Assembly: GCA_044227705.1 (NCBI GenBank)
Contig: JBGAWE010000074.1
Coordinates: forward strand, 1-19,275
Direction of reading: 5' to 3'
DNA: 19,275 bases
From: JANOQP01 sp044227705
GTDB lineage: Bacteria > Bacteroidota > Bacteroidia > Chitinophagales > Saprospiraceae
Shown here: positions 1 to 7,551 of the stretch, piece by piece
How the letters are laid out: every line of letters begins with the position of its first letter
How positions within the stretch are numbered: the stretch's first letter is position 1
Made by a program: the position numbers and the translations under genes
Notes under the pieces: generated by a model
What the model was told of the DNA's origin: nothing
What the model saw: the letters and a program-made list of their open reading frames with translations, nothing else
Databases searched by the model: none

Positions 1-40
1 CAACCAGTTGAGCCAAGTTGTTGCGATGATCGGGCAACCG

Positions 41-473
41 TCAGTAGCCGGTAATGTATTGTTCGAGCGACTCGATGCGCCCTTCTGCTCGCTGATGACC
101 GCAGTGACGATGTCGCCAATGGACGGACCTTCATGGTCTTCACCGTCCATCACCGGCAGGTGGCGGATCCGCTTGGAGGACATGAGGCGCATGCAGTCCT
201 CGATGCCGTCTTGCGGCGCGACGGTGAAGACGCCCGAGGTCATCACTTCCGCGACGGGCGTCGACTTCGCCTTGCGCCCCTGAATGATGCCCTTCCGGGC
301 GTAGTCGCGCTCGGAGAAAATGCCGACGAGCCGCTCGTCGTCGACGACGAGCAGGGAAATGCCGCAGTTGCGCTGGCCATCATCTCGAGGGCCTGGAGGA
401 CGGTCTGCTGGCTGCCGATGTGGAAAATCTGGTTGGCGGTCTTCTTTTGGAGCAACTGGCGGACGGTGAGCAT
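41..473 (-). pseudogene. CBS-domain pair protein, apparently frameshifted twice
   Basis: The minus strand encodes a small two-CBS-domain protein, a fold that usually binds adenine nucleotides and senses energy state. From the ATG at 473 the frame reads MLTVRQLLQKK and IFHIGSQQTVLQALEMM. Near position 370 it must shift to continue with NCGISLLVVDDERLVGIFSE, RDYARKGII, VAEVMTSGVFTVAP, CMRLMSSKRIRHLPVMDG and SIGDIVTAVISEQK. Near 78-83, beside a GCGCCC run, a second shift gives RIESLEQYITGY and a stop at 41-43. The repaired protein is about 144 residues, normal for stand-alone CBS proteins. Without repair the frame reads off the window edge. The family call is firm from the paired RDYxRK and RIRHLPV motifs. 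Whether this is a real pseudogene or a read error near a contig end cannot be told from the sequence. Confidence 0.8.
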
Positions 474-543
474 GGGCTGTCTGATTTTGAAAAGGTGAGA
501 AAATGCTGTTTGTCGATTTCGCCGGATGATTGATTTGGTTTTC

Positions 544-580
544 CAAATATAGACGAAATGGGTTTTGAACCGCAGCAAGT
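544..580 (-). promoter_or_regulatory. Putative Bacteroidota promoter for the CBS gene
   Basis: Read on the minus strand, positions 551-544 give TATATTTG, a perfect TAnnTTTG -7 box. A TTG lies 24 bases further upstream, slightly beyond the usual 17-23 base spacing. The box is about 70 bases before the CBS start codon. The rest of the 249-base gap between the CBS gene and the sigma factor (474-722) holds no other clear element; no plus-strand promoter for the sigma factor was recognised. Confidence 0.4.
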
Positions 581-722
581 TTCGCCTGTTATTTTTTCCG
601 AGAAAGAAAAAAGAGGGCTGCGTGAAGGGCCGGGCGAGGCTTTTTGTCAGATTTGCCGCCCGCCCGGCCGCCAAAAAGAGAGGCTCCCGCATCTCCGATT
701 CCGACCGACCGACGCGCCTCGC

Positions 723-1265
723 ATGACCGAACAAGAACTCGTCGCCCGCCTCCGCCAGCAGGACAAAGCGGCCCAGAAATGGCTCTTCGAGCGCTATTCG
801 GGCCTGTTCTTCCACGTCTGCCGCCGCTACCTGCCGCGGCGCGAGGAGGCCGAGGAGGCACTGCTCAACGGTTTTTTCAAAGCGATGACGATGGTGGAGA
901 AGTTCGAGGCGACGGGCAGCTTCGAGGGCTGGGTGCGGCGCATCATGGTCAACGAGTCGCTGATGATGCTCCGGGCTCGGCAGCCCTTCCACTTCCCCGT
1001 CGACGAAGCGCGGCTCGACGACCGAGAGGACTCGTTCAGCGTCGAGGCCGACATCTCGGCCCGCGAAATCCTCGCCCTCCTTGACGAGCTGCCGCCGGGC
1101 TGCCGCACGGTCTTCAACCTCTACGTCATCGACGGGCTGAAGCACCACGAGATAGCCGACGCGCTCGGCGTCAGCATCAACACCTCGAAGAGCCAGCTCA
1201 TCCTCGCCCGGCAGCGGCTGGCCGAGCGGCTGTCGAAAAAGCTCAAAATCTCGCCCGACCGATGA
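723..1265 (+). CDS. ECF-type RNA polymerase sigma factor (sigma-70 family)
   Basis: A 180-residue sigma factor that would direct RNA polymerase to a small regulon. Region 2 spans about residues 20-90 (WLFERYSGLFFHVCRRYL, EEALLNGFFKAM, SFEGWVRRIMVNESL). Region 4 spans about 115-170 (LDELPPGCRTVFNLYVIDG, HHEIADALGVSINTSKSQL), with the helix-turn-helix that would bind the -35 element. The length is typical of ECF factors. The start at 723 (MTEQELVARL) fits the family; the open frame upstream lacks family similarity. The stop overlaps the next gene's ATG by four bases (ATGA at 1262-1265), a common arrangement for a sigma factor and its translationally coupled regulator. That partner appears broken here, so control of this sigma may be altered if the frameshifts are real. 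The regulon is unknown. Confidence 0.92.
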   Translation: MTEQELVARLRQQDKAAQKWLFERYSGLFFHVCRRYLPRREEAEEALLNGFFKAMTMVEKFEATGSFEGWVRRIMVNESLMMLRARQPFHFPVDEARLDDREDSFSVEADISAREILALLDELPPGCRTVFNLYVIDGLKHHEIADALGVSINTSKSQLILARQRLAERLSKKLKISPDR

Positions 1266-1936
1266 CGAAGAAACCGCTCGACGACCTTTTCCGCGAGGCC
1301 TCCGAGGAGCCGGGCGACGCCCCCTCGCTCGACCTATGGCAGCGCCGAGACCCGCCTCGACGAGCGCCCGCGCCCGGCGACGGCGAGAGCTTGGGACATC
1401 CCCACACAAGAATTTGTGGGCCTTGACCGTCTTCCTGCTGCTTTTCGCGGCGGCGACGGTGTGGTGGTTCTCCAAAAACCATCGGCCGAAAACCCATCCC
1501 AAACCGTTGATTCACAATGAGTTGGGCTGGCTGGAGGGCAACTGGAAAGGCGAGGCCGAGGGCCGCAATTTTTCGACAACTTGGAGTTGGGAAAACGACT
1601 CGACCCTCGTCAGCCGGGGCTTTGTTTTTGAAAACTCGAGCGCGGGGCCGCTCTTTCCCAACCGCTTTTTCGAGCGTGGCGACTCGCTTTTTTACACCGA
1701 GGCAAAGTCCGTCTTTTGGTTAAAAACACAGCTGGCGGCAGCGCGTGGGGCTTCGAGCTTCACCCGCCCGGCGACGGGCAGACGCTGCGCATCCTCGGCC
1801 CGAGGCCAACCGCTTCGACTGGTTAGACGACCACGGGGCCGTCCAGCACGAGGCACCGTTTTCAGGGGAAAAGACGGCGGGCATCCAGCCAATTGACGGC
1901 AGGCCGGAAAAACATTCTCTTTTTTCAATTTTGTAA
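1262..1936 (+). pseudogene. Membrane-anchored partner of the ECF sigma factor (anti-sigma-like), multiply frameshifted
   Basis: The reading starts at the ATGA overlap with the sigma gene: MTKKPLDDLFREASEEPGD and LDLWQR. This acidic N-terminus with a Trp is typical of Bacteroidota proteins that follow ECF sigma factors. Shifts near 1344 (after LWQR) and near 1374 recover LETRLDER-like sequence, then RRRRELGTSPHKNLWALTVF with one transmembrane segment (ALTVFLLLFAAATVWWF). The outer part reads LGWLEGNWKGEAEGRNFSTT, a WLxGxW start seen in lipocalin-like domains. Shifts near 1730 and 1800 (CCC run) are needed to reach ANRFDWLDDHGAVQHEAPF and the stop TAA at 1934-1936. Repaired length is about 225 residues. 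The role as anti-sigma is inferred from position and topology only. The indels sit at or beside C/G runs, so sequencing error is possible. Confidence 0.65.
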
Positions 1937-2094
1937 GAGCCTAAAAACCATCCGATTTCTACCTTCGTGCCATCGGGCTTCGCTCCCCGCCTTCAAATTA
2001 TAATCCGGCCCCGGGGGTCGAGCTAATCCCTTCGGTTCATAACGGTATTGCTGGTTTCCTCCGCGAACAAAAAGCTTTTACCAAGACGAAATAG

Positions 2095-2131
2095 GGCCGT
2101 CGTGCGGGAGCGCGGCGGCCTGTTTTGTTTT
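2095..2131 (+). terminator. Putative rho-independent terminator after the sigma operon
   Basis: GGCCGTCGTGC (2095-2105) pairs with GCGCGGCGGCC (2110-2120) over 11 positions, two of them G-U wobbles, with a GGGA loop. TGTTTTGTTTT follows. The wobbles favour the plus-strand transcript. It lies about 160 bases after the damaged sigma-partner gene and abuts the lpxD stop codon from the other strand. I see no other feature in 1937-2094. Confidence 0.5.
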
Positions 2132-3171
2132 CAGGGTTTTGGGGAAAGCTCGGCCAGCCGCCGCTCCAGTTCGGCCAGTTTGCGGGCCATCTCGGGCAGC
2201 TTTTTGAAGACGGCATACGACCTCAAATAGTCGGAATAGCCGATGGCGGGCGAGCCGAAAACGGCCGAGTTCGGCTCCTTTATCGCCCCGGCGATGCCGC
2301 TCTGCGCCTGGATTTTCACCCCGTCGGCGATGGCGATGTGGCCGACCACGCCGACCTGCCCGCCCATCTGAACCCCCGCGCCAACCTTCGCGCTGCCCGC
2401 GACGCCGGCCTGCGCGGCGATGACGGTGTTCTCCCCAATCTCGACGTTGTGGGCGAGGTGGACGAGGTTGTCAATCTTCGTCCCCCGGCCGACGCGGGTG
2501 CTGCCCATCACCGCCCGGTCGATGGTCGAGTTGGCCCCGATTTCCACGTCGTCCTCGACGACGACGTTGCCGACGTGCGGGATTTTTTTCCAGGAGCCGT
2601 CCGGCTGCGGGGCAAAACCGAAGCCGTCGGAGCCGACGACCGCGCCGGGGTGGAGGATGCAATTCGCCCCGGTTACACAGCCTGAAAGAACCCGGGCACC
2701 GGGAAAAAGGACGGAATTCGAGCCGATTTTGGCGTTTTTCCCAATGAAAACCTGCGCCATCAGCACCGCGCCCGCTCCAATCTCCGCGCCTTCCTCGACG
2801 ACGCTGAACTCGCCGACCGACGCGCCCTCCCCTATTTTGGCCGACGGGTGCACGAAGGCGAGGCTCGAGACACGGCCCGACGCGGCCTCTTTTTCCGCAA
2901 AATTTTGGAGCAAAAAGGCCACGGCCTCGCGCACGTTCTCGACCCTGACCATCGTCGCCTCGACGGGTTTTTCGGGTTTGAAATATTGGTCGACGAGAAG
3001 AATGGAGGCCCGCGTCGAATAGGCGAACTGTTCGTACTTCGGGTTGGCGAGGAAGGCGACGGTGCCGGGCATGGCCTCCTCGATTTTGGCCGGTCGGTCG
3101 GCCGAGGTGGTCGGGTCGCCCTCGACGGTGCCGCCGAGGAGGGCGGCGAGCTGTGCGGCGGTCATGTTCAT
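2131..3171 (-). CDS. lpxD: UDP-3-O-acylglucosamine N-acyltransferase LpxD
   Basis: LpxD transfers a 3-hydroxyacyl chain from acyl carrier protein to the amine of UDP-3-O-acyl-glucosamine, the third step of lipid A synthesis, in the cytoplasm. The 346-residue length is normal. The N-terminal uridine-binding domain (about 1-105) contains MPGTVAFLANPKYEQF. A left-handed beta-helix of hexapeptide repeats follows (about 106-310: HPSAKIGEGASVG, IGKNAKIGSNSVLFPGA). GSDGFGFAP is at about 180-188, and NLVHLAHNVEIG (235-246) holds the likely catalytic His241. The C-terminus is a helical, charged tail (KLAELERRLAELSP). The start is MNM; an ATG two codons later is an alternative. It is divergent from the glycosyltransferase at 3220 with only 48 bases between. 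Other lipid A genes are not in the window. Confidence 0.97.
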   Translation of the reverse strand: MNMTAAQLAALLGGTVEGDPTTSADRPAKIEEAMPGTVAFLANPKYEQFAYSTRASILLVDQYFKPEKPVEATMVRVENVREAVAFLLQNFAEKEAASGRVSSLAFVHPSAKIGEGASVGEFSVVEEGAEIGAGAVLMAQVFIGKNAKIGSNSVLFPGARVLSGCVTGANCILHPGAVVGSDGFGFAPQPDGSWKKIPHVGNVVVEDDVEIGANSTIDRAVMGSTRVGRGTKIDNLVHLAHNVEIGENTVIAAQAGVAGSAKVGAGVQMGGQVGVVGHIAIADGVKIQAQSGIAGAIKEPNSAVFGSPAIGYSDYLRSYAVFKKLPEMARKLAELERRLAELSPKP

Positions 3172-3219
3172 GGGGCAAAGGACTGTGTTTTACTTTGGCC
3201 CCGAAATCCGCTTCGCATC

Positions 3220-5184
3220 ATGGCAAAAAAGAACAACCCGCCCGCCCGCCCGGCCGCCCGGCCCGTCGTCGAGAAGAAAGAAAAGCCCTCCTCGCCGCGC
3301 CCCGGCGGCCCCTTTTTCGACACCGCTTTTTGGAAAAAACACTGGCTCCCGGTGCTGCTCATCATCGGCACGGCGCTCGCGCTCTACCGGCAGGCCTACC
3401 CGATGGGCTACGTCCTCGACGATTCGCTCGTCATCGACGAGAACCGTTACACCAAACAGGGCTTCGGCGCCATCGACTCCATCATGACGACCGAGAGCAT
3501 GATGGGCTACTTCGGCAAGCAGCAGAACCTGCTCGAAGGGGGCCGCTACCGGCCGTTGAGCATCGCCAGTTTTGCCATCGAGGTCGGGGTTTTGCGGAAG
3601 ATGTACCCGACCTACACCATCGAGCAGATACTCAACCCGCATGTCAGCCATGTCGTCAACGCGGTGCTCTATGGGCTGACGGGGGCCTTGCTTTTCGGCA
3701 TCTTTCTCGCGCTCTTTCCATTGAGGGAGGGGCAGAAATGGTGGCTGTCCGTCCCGTTCTGGGCCGCCTTCCTGTTCGTGATGCACCCGCTGCACACCGA
3801 GTGCGTGGCCAACATAAAAGGCCGCGACGAGGTGCTGGCCCTGCTCGGCGGGCTTGGCAGCCTGTGGTTCGGGCTTCGGTATTTTGGTTCTGACAAGATC
3901 GGCTGGCTCGTCGCGTCGCTCGTCGCCTTCCTCGGCGGCGTTTTTTCAAAAGAGAACGCCATCGCCTTCGCGGGCGTCGTGCCGCTGACCGGCTGGTTTT
4001 TCACGCGGGCGACGGCGCGCCAGCTTTTCATGGCGACGGCGATTCTGGCTGCCGGGGCGGTCTTCTTCCTCGTCTGCCGGACGGAGATCATCGGCTACTT
4101 CCTGTCGAGCGGCAAGAAGATCACCGACCTGATGAACAACCCCTTCGCCGACATGAAGGGCGGCGAGCGGCTGGCCACCGTCTTCCTCACCCTCGGCTGG
4201 TACATCAAGCTCCTCTTCGTGCCGCACCCCCTGACGCACGACTACTACCCCTACCACGTCCCGAAGGTCGGCTGGGCCGATTGGCGCGCGCTCGGCTCGC
4301 TGCTGATTTACGCCGGGCTGATTTGGTACGCTTTCAAAAACTGGGGCAAGCGCTCGCTCATCAGCTATTGCATCCTCTTCTTTTTGGGGACGATGTTCAT
4401 CGTGTCGAACATCCCGTTCAGCATCGGGGCTTTTATGAACGAGCGGTTTGTCTACACGTCGTCCGTCGCCTTCTGCCTGCTCGTCGCGTGGTTTTTGATT
4501 GAAAAACTGCCGGGATTGCTGAAAAACGCCTCCTTTTTCAATGAAAACACGGCCAAGCTCGTCGGCCTGCCGGTTCTGCTCTTGCTCTGCGGGCTGTACA
4601 CGTGGCGCACCGTCACCCGCGTGCCGGATTGGGCGACGGCCCTTACTTTGAACGGTTCTGCCATGAAGACCTCGCCCGAGTCCGCACGGGCCAACTGCTT
4701 TTATGCCGTCGCCCTTTTCACTGACCTCTACCGCGTCGCGCCGGACAAGACGCAGCTCAAGGACACCGTCTATGTGATGGAACGGCACCTCCGCCGGGCT
4801 TTGGAAATCTACCCTTATTACAGCTCGGCCTTGCAGATGCTGCCCGGCGTGGTGGCCGAGCGGTACGACATCGACCACGACCTGCCGCGCCTGCTGAAGG
4901 ACTTTTTGGACGTGACCGAGAAGCGGCCGCAGGACAAGTTCATCTCCGACTACGTCAACTACCTGAAGCACCGCGGCGGCCCCGAGCACGACGCGCAGCT
5001 CGTCGATTTTTGCAAAAAGGCGGGCTACGACGTCGGCTACAAGAAGTTCCGCAACCCGCAACTGGCCACCTATTGGTTGAGCCTCGGGCTGGCCATTCAG
5101 CCCAACGACCCGACGCTGCTGGCGCTGGTGAGCGAGGTGCAGTCGGGCGGGCGGGCGCAGCCCATCAAGCCGCCAACTAATTGA
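3220..5184 (+). CDS. Polytopic GT-C glycosyltransferase resembling TMTC O-mannosyltransferases
   Basis: A 654-residue membrane protein with roughly ten or more hydrophobic segments between about residues 42 and 560. After TM1 it carries an acidic pair in the first loop (YVLDDSLVIDENR, D67-D68), as in lipid-phosphosugar-using GT-C enzymes. RYRPLSIASF (109-118), HPLHTECVANIKGRDEVLAL (189-208), FSKENAIAF (242-250) and FVPHPLTHDYYP (333-344) match the order of motifs in the TMTC/DUF1736 family, which O-mannosylates proteins in eukaryotes. The C-terminal 170 residues are soluble and helical where TMTC proteins have TPR repeats, but I do not see clear TPR motifs. The N-terminus is Pro/Lys-rich and cytoplasmic. 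Start MAKKNN; the open frame upstream of it is antisense to lpxD. Acceptor and sugar donor are unknown. Its stop overlaps the convergent neighbour by 8 bases. Confidence 0.85.
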   Translation: MAKKNNPPARPAARPVVEKKEKPSSPRPGGPFFDTAFWKKHWLPVLLIIGTALALYRQAYPMGYVLDDSLVIDENRYTKQGFGAIDSIMTTESMMGYFGKQQNLLEGGRYRPLSIASFAIEVGVLRKMYPTYTIEQILNPHVSHVVNAVLYGLTGALLFGIFLALFPLREGQKWWLSVPFWAAFLFVMHPLHTECVANIKGRDEVLALLGGLGSLWFGLRYFGSDKIGWLVASLVAFLGGVFSKENAIAFAGVVPLTGWFFTRATARQLFMATAILAAGAVFFLVCRTEIIGYFLSSGKKITDLMNNPFADMKGGERLATVFLTLGWYIKLLFVPHPLTHDYYPYHVPKVGWADWRALGSLLIYAGLIWYAFKNWGKRSLISYCILFFLGTMFIVSNIPFSIGAFMNERFVYTSSVAFCLLVAWFLIEKLPGLLKNASFFNENTAKLVGLPVLLLLCGLYTWRTVTRVPDWATALTLNGSAMKTSPESARANCFYAVALFTDLYRVAPDKTQLKDTVYVMERHLRRALEIYPYYSSALQMLPGVVAERYDIDHDLPRLLKDFLDVTEKRPQDKFISDYVNYLKHRGGPEHDAQLVDFCKKAGYDVGYKKFRNPQLATYWLSLGLAIQPNDPTLLALVSEVQSGGRAQPIKPPTN

Positions 5185-5938
5185 CCGTCAACGAGTTGCG
5201 GCGGATTTGGACGGCCTTCCGGTATTTCCAAAAAGTCTCCAGCGCGGCCAGCCGGGCAATCTGCCAACCGGCGCGGCCGTCGAGGAAGCCGAGGTTGACG
5301 ACGTAAACCTTCAGCCACTTGGCCACCGGGTTGACCGCCATTTTCACCCACCAGATTCGCCCTTTTTGCTCCGCCAAAAACCGGGCGGCAAGGGTCGAAT
5401 AGAAATCGGCCTTGCGGCGGTGCTCGGCGGCGGTCTTGTAGCTGAAATGGAGGAGGTGTCCGTCGAGGAGCGGCGGCGCTGTTTTTTCAAAAAACTCGAA
5501 CTTCTCGTGCGGGTTCTTCCCCGCCCAGCGGCCGAGGCGGCGGTCGAAGAGGCGCAGCTTCGGGTCGGGATACCAGCCGCTGTGGCGAATCCAGCGGCCG
5601 CAGTAGAGGGTGAGCATTTTCATGCGGTAGCCGGGCGCGGCCCCCTTTACTTTCACCTTCAAGATTGAATTTTGAAGGTCTTCGTCGAGGCACTCGTCGG
5701 CGTCGATGGACAGGACGAAGGGGTGGGCGGCCTGCTCGACGGCGAAGTTTTTTTGTCCCATGAAGCTGTCGAACTTTCGAAAGAGAACCTTCGCGCCCAT
5801 CCGCTCGGCGATCTCCACCGTCCGGTCGGTCGAGCCGCTGTCGACGACGAGCAGTTCATCGGCGACCGGGGCGAGCGAGGCGAGACAGCGGCCGATGTTG
5901 GCCTCCTCGTTGAGGGTGATGACGACGGCGGAGAGCAA
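5177..5938 (-). CDS. Family 2 glycosyltransferase (WaaE/KdtX-like)
   Basis: A 253-residue cytoplasmic glycosyltransferase of the GT-A fold, similar to WaaE-type enzymes that add a sugar to the LPS inner core. The N-terminus is LSAVVITLNEEANIGRCL. The nucleotide-sugar binding motif VVDSGSTDRT covers residues 32-40, and the metal-binding acidic motif SIDADE covers 77-82. Further family features are the GWYPDPKLRLFDR segment and a C-terminal WWVKMAVNPVAKWLKVYVV helix. No ATG lies at a sensible place. The best start is TTG at 5938, which puts the first beta-strand at residues 3-9 as expected; an ATG far upstream would run antisense through the next gene. Length fits the family (about 250). It is divergent from the small membrane gene at 6014. 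The exact acceptor is unknown. Confidence 0.9.
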   Translation of the reverse strand: MLSAVVITLNEEANIGRCLASLAPVADELLVVDSGSTDRTVEIAERMGAKVLFRKFDSFMGQKNFAVEQAAHPFVLSIDADECLDEDLQNSILKVKVKGAAPGYRMKMLTLYCGRWIRHSGWYPDPKLRLFDRRLGRWAGKNPHEKFEFFEKTAPPLLDGHLLHFSYKTAAEHRRKADFYSTLAARFLAEQKGRIWWVKMAVNPVAKWLKVYVVNLGFLDGRAGWQIARLAALETFWKYRKAVQIRRNSLTVN

Positions 5939-6013
5939 TTGAAAAAAGATTGGTTGCGGCAAAAAAACACAGGCCCAGCCAACCCGCCGGAAATTCCACC
6001 CGTTATTAAGGAC

Positions 6014-6415
6014 ATGAAAAAAGACAACCTCGACAAGCAGCTGGCCGAGTTCGAGGCCCGCGCCAACGACGACCTCGCCCTCCTCGACGAGCTTGGCCCG
6101 GCGCACTTCTCGACGGCCGACCTCCTCTCGCTCGACCTGCGCATCGAGGAGAAGCTGGCTGCTTTCGACTTTTATCAAAAAAGGGTCGTCTGGATTGGCG
6201 CGGCGGCGGCGGGCTGGTTTTTGCTGGCAACGGTGCTGCTCTGCGCCGGTTGGCCGACGGCGGCGAGGGTCGCTTTTTTCGCCTCGCCTTTCATGGTCGC
6301 CGCCTTCCTCGGGGCGGCTTTCTTCCTGAAAAAGAACTTCAACTCGCGCGGCCACTGGGACAACCTCCGCGCCGACATCCTCGACGAGCGAAGTCGCCGA
6401 CGGGCGAAGGTTTAG
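6014..6415 (+). CDS. Small two-helix membrane protein of unknown function
   Basis: I do not recognise this 133-residue protein. The first 55 residues are acidic and helical with a heptad-like pattern (KDNLDKQLAEFEARAND and DLLSLDLRIEEKLAAFDFYQ). Two membrane segments follow (about 60-80, VVWIGAAAAGWFLLATVLL, and about 86-104, VAFFASPFMVAAFLGAAFF). A basic tail ends in DERSRRRAKV. With a short loop between the helices, both ends are probably cytoplasmic. Codon use (GC-rich third positions) and a terminator at 6426 support it as a real, independently ended gene. It is divergent from the family 2 glycosyltransferase with a 75-base gap; no consensus promoter was seen there. Confidence 0.75.
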   Translation: MKKDNLDKQLAEFEARANDDLALLDELGPAHFSTADLLSLDLRIEEKLAAFDFYQKRVVWIGAAAAGWFLLATVLLCAGWPTAARVAFFASPFMVAAFLGAAFFLKKNFNSRGHWDNLRADILDERSRRRAKV

Positions 6416-6425
6416 GCAGTGAATG

Positions 6426-6461
6426 AGGCCGCGCTGGTTTCAGCGCTGGGCCTTTTCGTTT
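6426..6461 (+). terminator. Rho-independent terminator of the small membrane gene
   Basis: AGGCC (6426-6430) plus GCGCTG (6431-6436) pair with CAGCGC (6441-6446) and GGCCT (6449-6453) across a GTTT loop with a two-base bulge. TTTCGTTT follows. It starts 10 bases after the TAG at 6413-6415. On the minus strand the hairpin has no U tract, so it probably does not end the peroxidase transcript. Confidence 0.65.
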
Positions 6462-7495
6462 CACTGCTCCGAGAAACGCTTGTCGCGCAAAAAGTCCTCG
6501 TCCGTCAGCGCGTTGAGGAAGGCGATGAGCTGTGCTTTCTCCGTGTCCGAAATCTGGATTCCCGGCAGGCCGCCGGGTTTGAGGAGCGGGTCGAGCGTCG
6601 GGCTGTCGGCGATGCCGCTGCGGTAGTGCTCGATGACGAGGTCGAGCGAGGCTTTCGAGCCGTTGTGCATGAAGGGGCTGCTCTTTCCCGTGTTGCGCAG
6701 GCTCGGCACCTTGAACTTGTACTCGTCGCCCGCCTGCAAGGTGACGAGGTAGCGGCCCTTGTCGTTGATGGCCTGGTGCAGACCGTTGTTGCGGAAGCTG
6801 TGGTCGGTGAACAGCGGCTCTGCGTGGCAGGCCGCACATTTTTGGCGGAAGGCGGTCAGCCCCGCCTGCTCTTCGGCCGTCAGCGCGTCCGTTTTTCCGC
6901 CGACGAACTGGTCGTAGCGGCTGTTGGCCGAGACCATCAGGGCCATGAACTGGCCCAGCGACTTGAGGAAACGCTCGGTCGTCACCGCCGTGTCGCCCCA
7001 GGCTTTTTCAAAAAGCGGGGGGTAAACCGCGCTTTTTCGCAGCTTTTCGAGCACGTTGGCCACCTTTTCGTCCATCTCGACGGGGTTGGTGATGGGCTGT
7101 ACGGGCTGCAGGTTGAGGTCGTGAACGCCACCGTCCCAGAAGAAGTCGGGCGACCAGGCGAGGTTGAACAGCGTGGGCGAGTTGCGGGTGCCGTTTTGGT
7201 CGTCGATGCCGTGGCTCACCGCGTGGCCCGCGTGGGCGAAGGCCACGAACTGCTGGTGGCAGTTGCCGCAGGCGATGGTGCCGTTGCGCGAGAGCTGCGC
7301 GTCGTAGAAGAGCTTGCGGCCCAGCTCGAACTTGGCCTCCGACACCTCGTTCTGCGAGAAGTCGTAGACCGGCGCGGGCCACCCGGCGGGCTGCTCGAAC
7401 TGGAGGGCGGCGGGCTTTGGCGGGTCGCTCTTTTTGCAGGCCGCCGTGAGCAAAAGCGGCAGGGCGACGGCGAGCCATTTAGATTTATTTTTCAT
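6461..7495 (-). CDS. Di-heme cytochrome c peroxidase family lipoprotein (MauG/MbnH-like superfamily)
   Basis: A 344-residue exported di-heme protein. The N-terminus is a lipoprotein signal (KWLAVALPLLLTAAC, lipidated Cys20), so it is likely tethered in the periplasm. Two c-type heme sites are visible: CGNCH (76-80) and CAACH (220-224). FWDGGVHDLNLQPVQPITNP and PSLRNTGKSSPFMHNGS are family motifs, the latter with Met276 as a likely axial ligand of the high-potential heme. Family members reduce hydrogen peroxide, or, in MauG/MbnH, oxidise amino acids in a partner protein. Start MKNKSK is chosen for the signal peptide. It follows the M1 aminopeptidase by 56 bases with no clear promoter, so the two may be co-transcribed. 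An MbnP-family protein lies 3.5 kb upstream on the same strand and could be its partner (inference). Confidence 0.93.
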   Translation of the reverse strand: MKNKSKWLAVALPLLLTAACKKSDPPKPAALQFEQPAGWPAPVYDFSQNEVSEAKFELGRKLFYDAQLSRNGTIACGNCHQQFVAFAHAGHAVSHGIDDQNGTRNSPTLFNLAWSPDFFWDGGVHDLNLQPVQPITNPVEMDEKVANVLEKLRKSAVYPPLFEKAWGDTAVTTERFLKSLGQFMALMVSANSRYDQFVGGKTDALTAEEQAGLTAFRQKCAACHAEPLFTDHSFRNNGLHQAINDKGRYLVTLQAGDEYKFKVPSLRNTGKSSPFMHNGSKASLDLVIEHYRSGIADSPTLDPLLKPGGLPGIQISDTEKAQLIAFLNALTDEDFLRDKRFSEQ

Positions 7496-7551
7496 GCTGA
7501 AAATCGGATGCGCGGCCTCGGCGGGCTGCTGGGTTTGACTGGTTCGATGCC

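Noticed and set aside
307..312. GGGMEH in place of GxMEN in the aminopeptidase (residue numbers) as evidence of inactivity
   Set aside because: The Met-Glu pair, the zinc ligands and the catalytic Tyr are intact, and His in place of Asn is, as I recall, common in Bacteroidota M1 enzymes.
2848..3219. A 124-residue N-terminal extension of the TMTC-like protein
   Set aside because: It is antisense to lpxD; the Pro/Lys-rich start MAKKNN directly before the first membrane segment is more natural.
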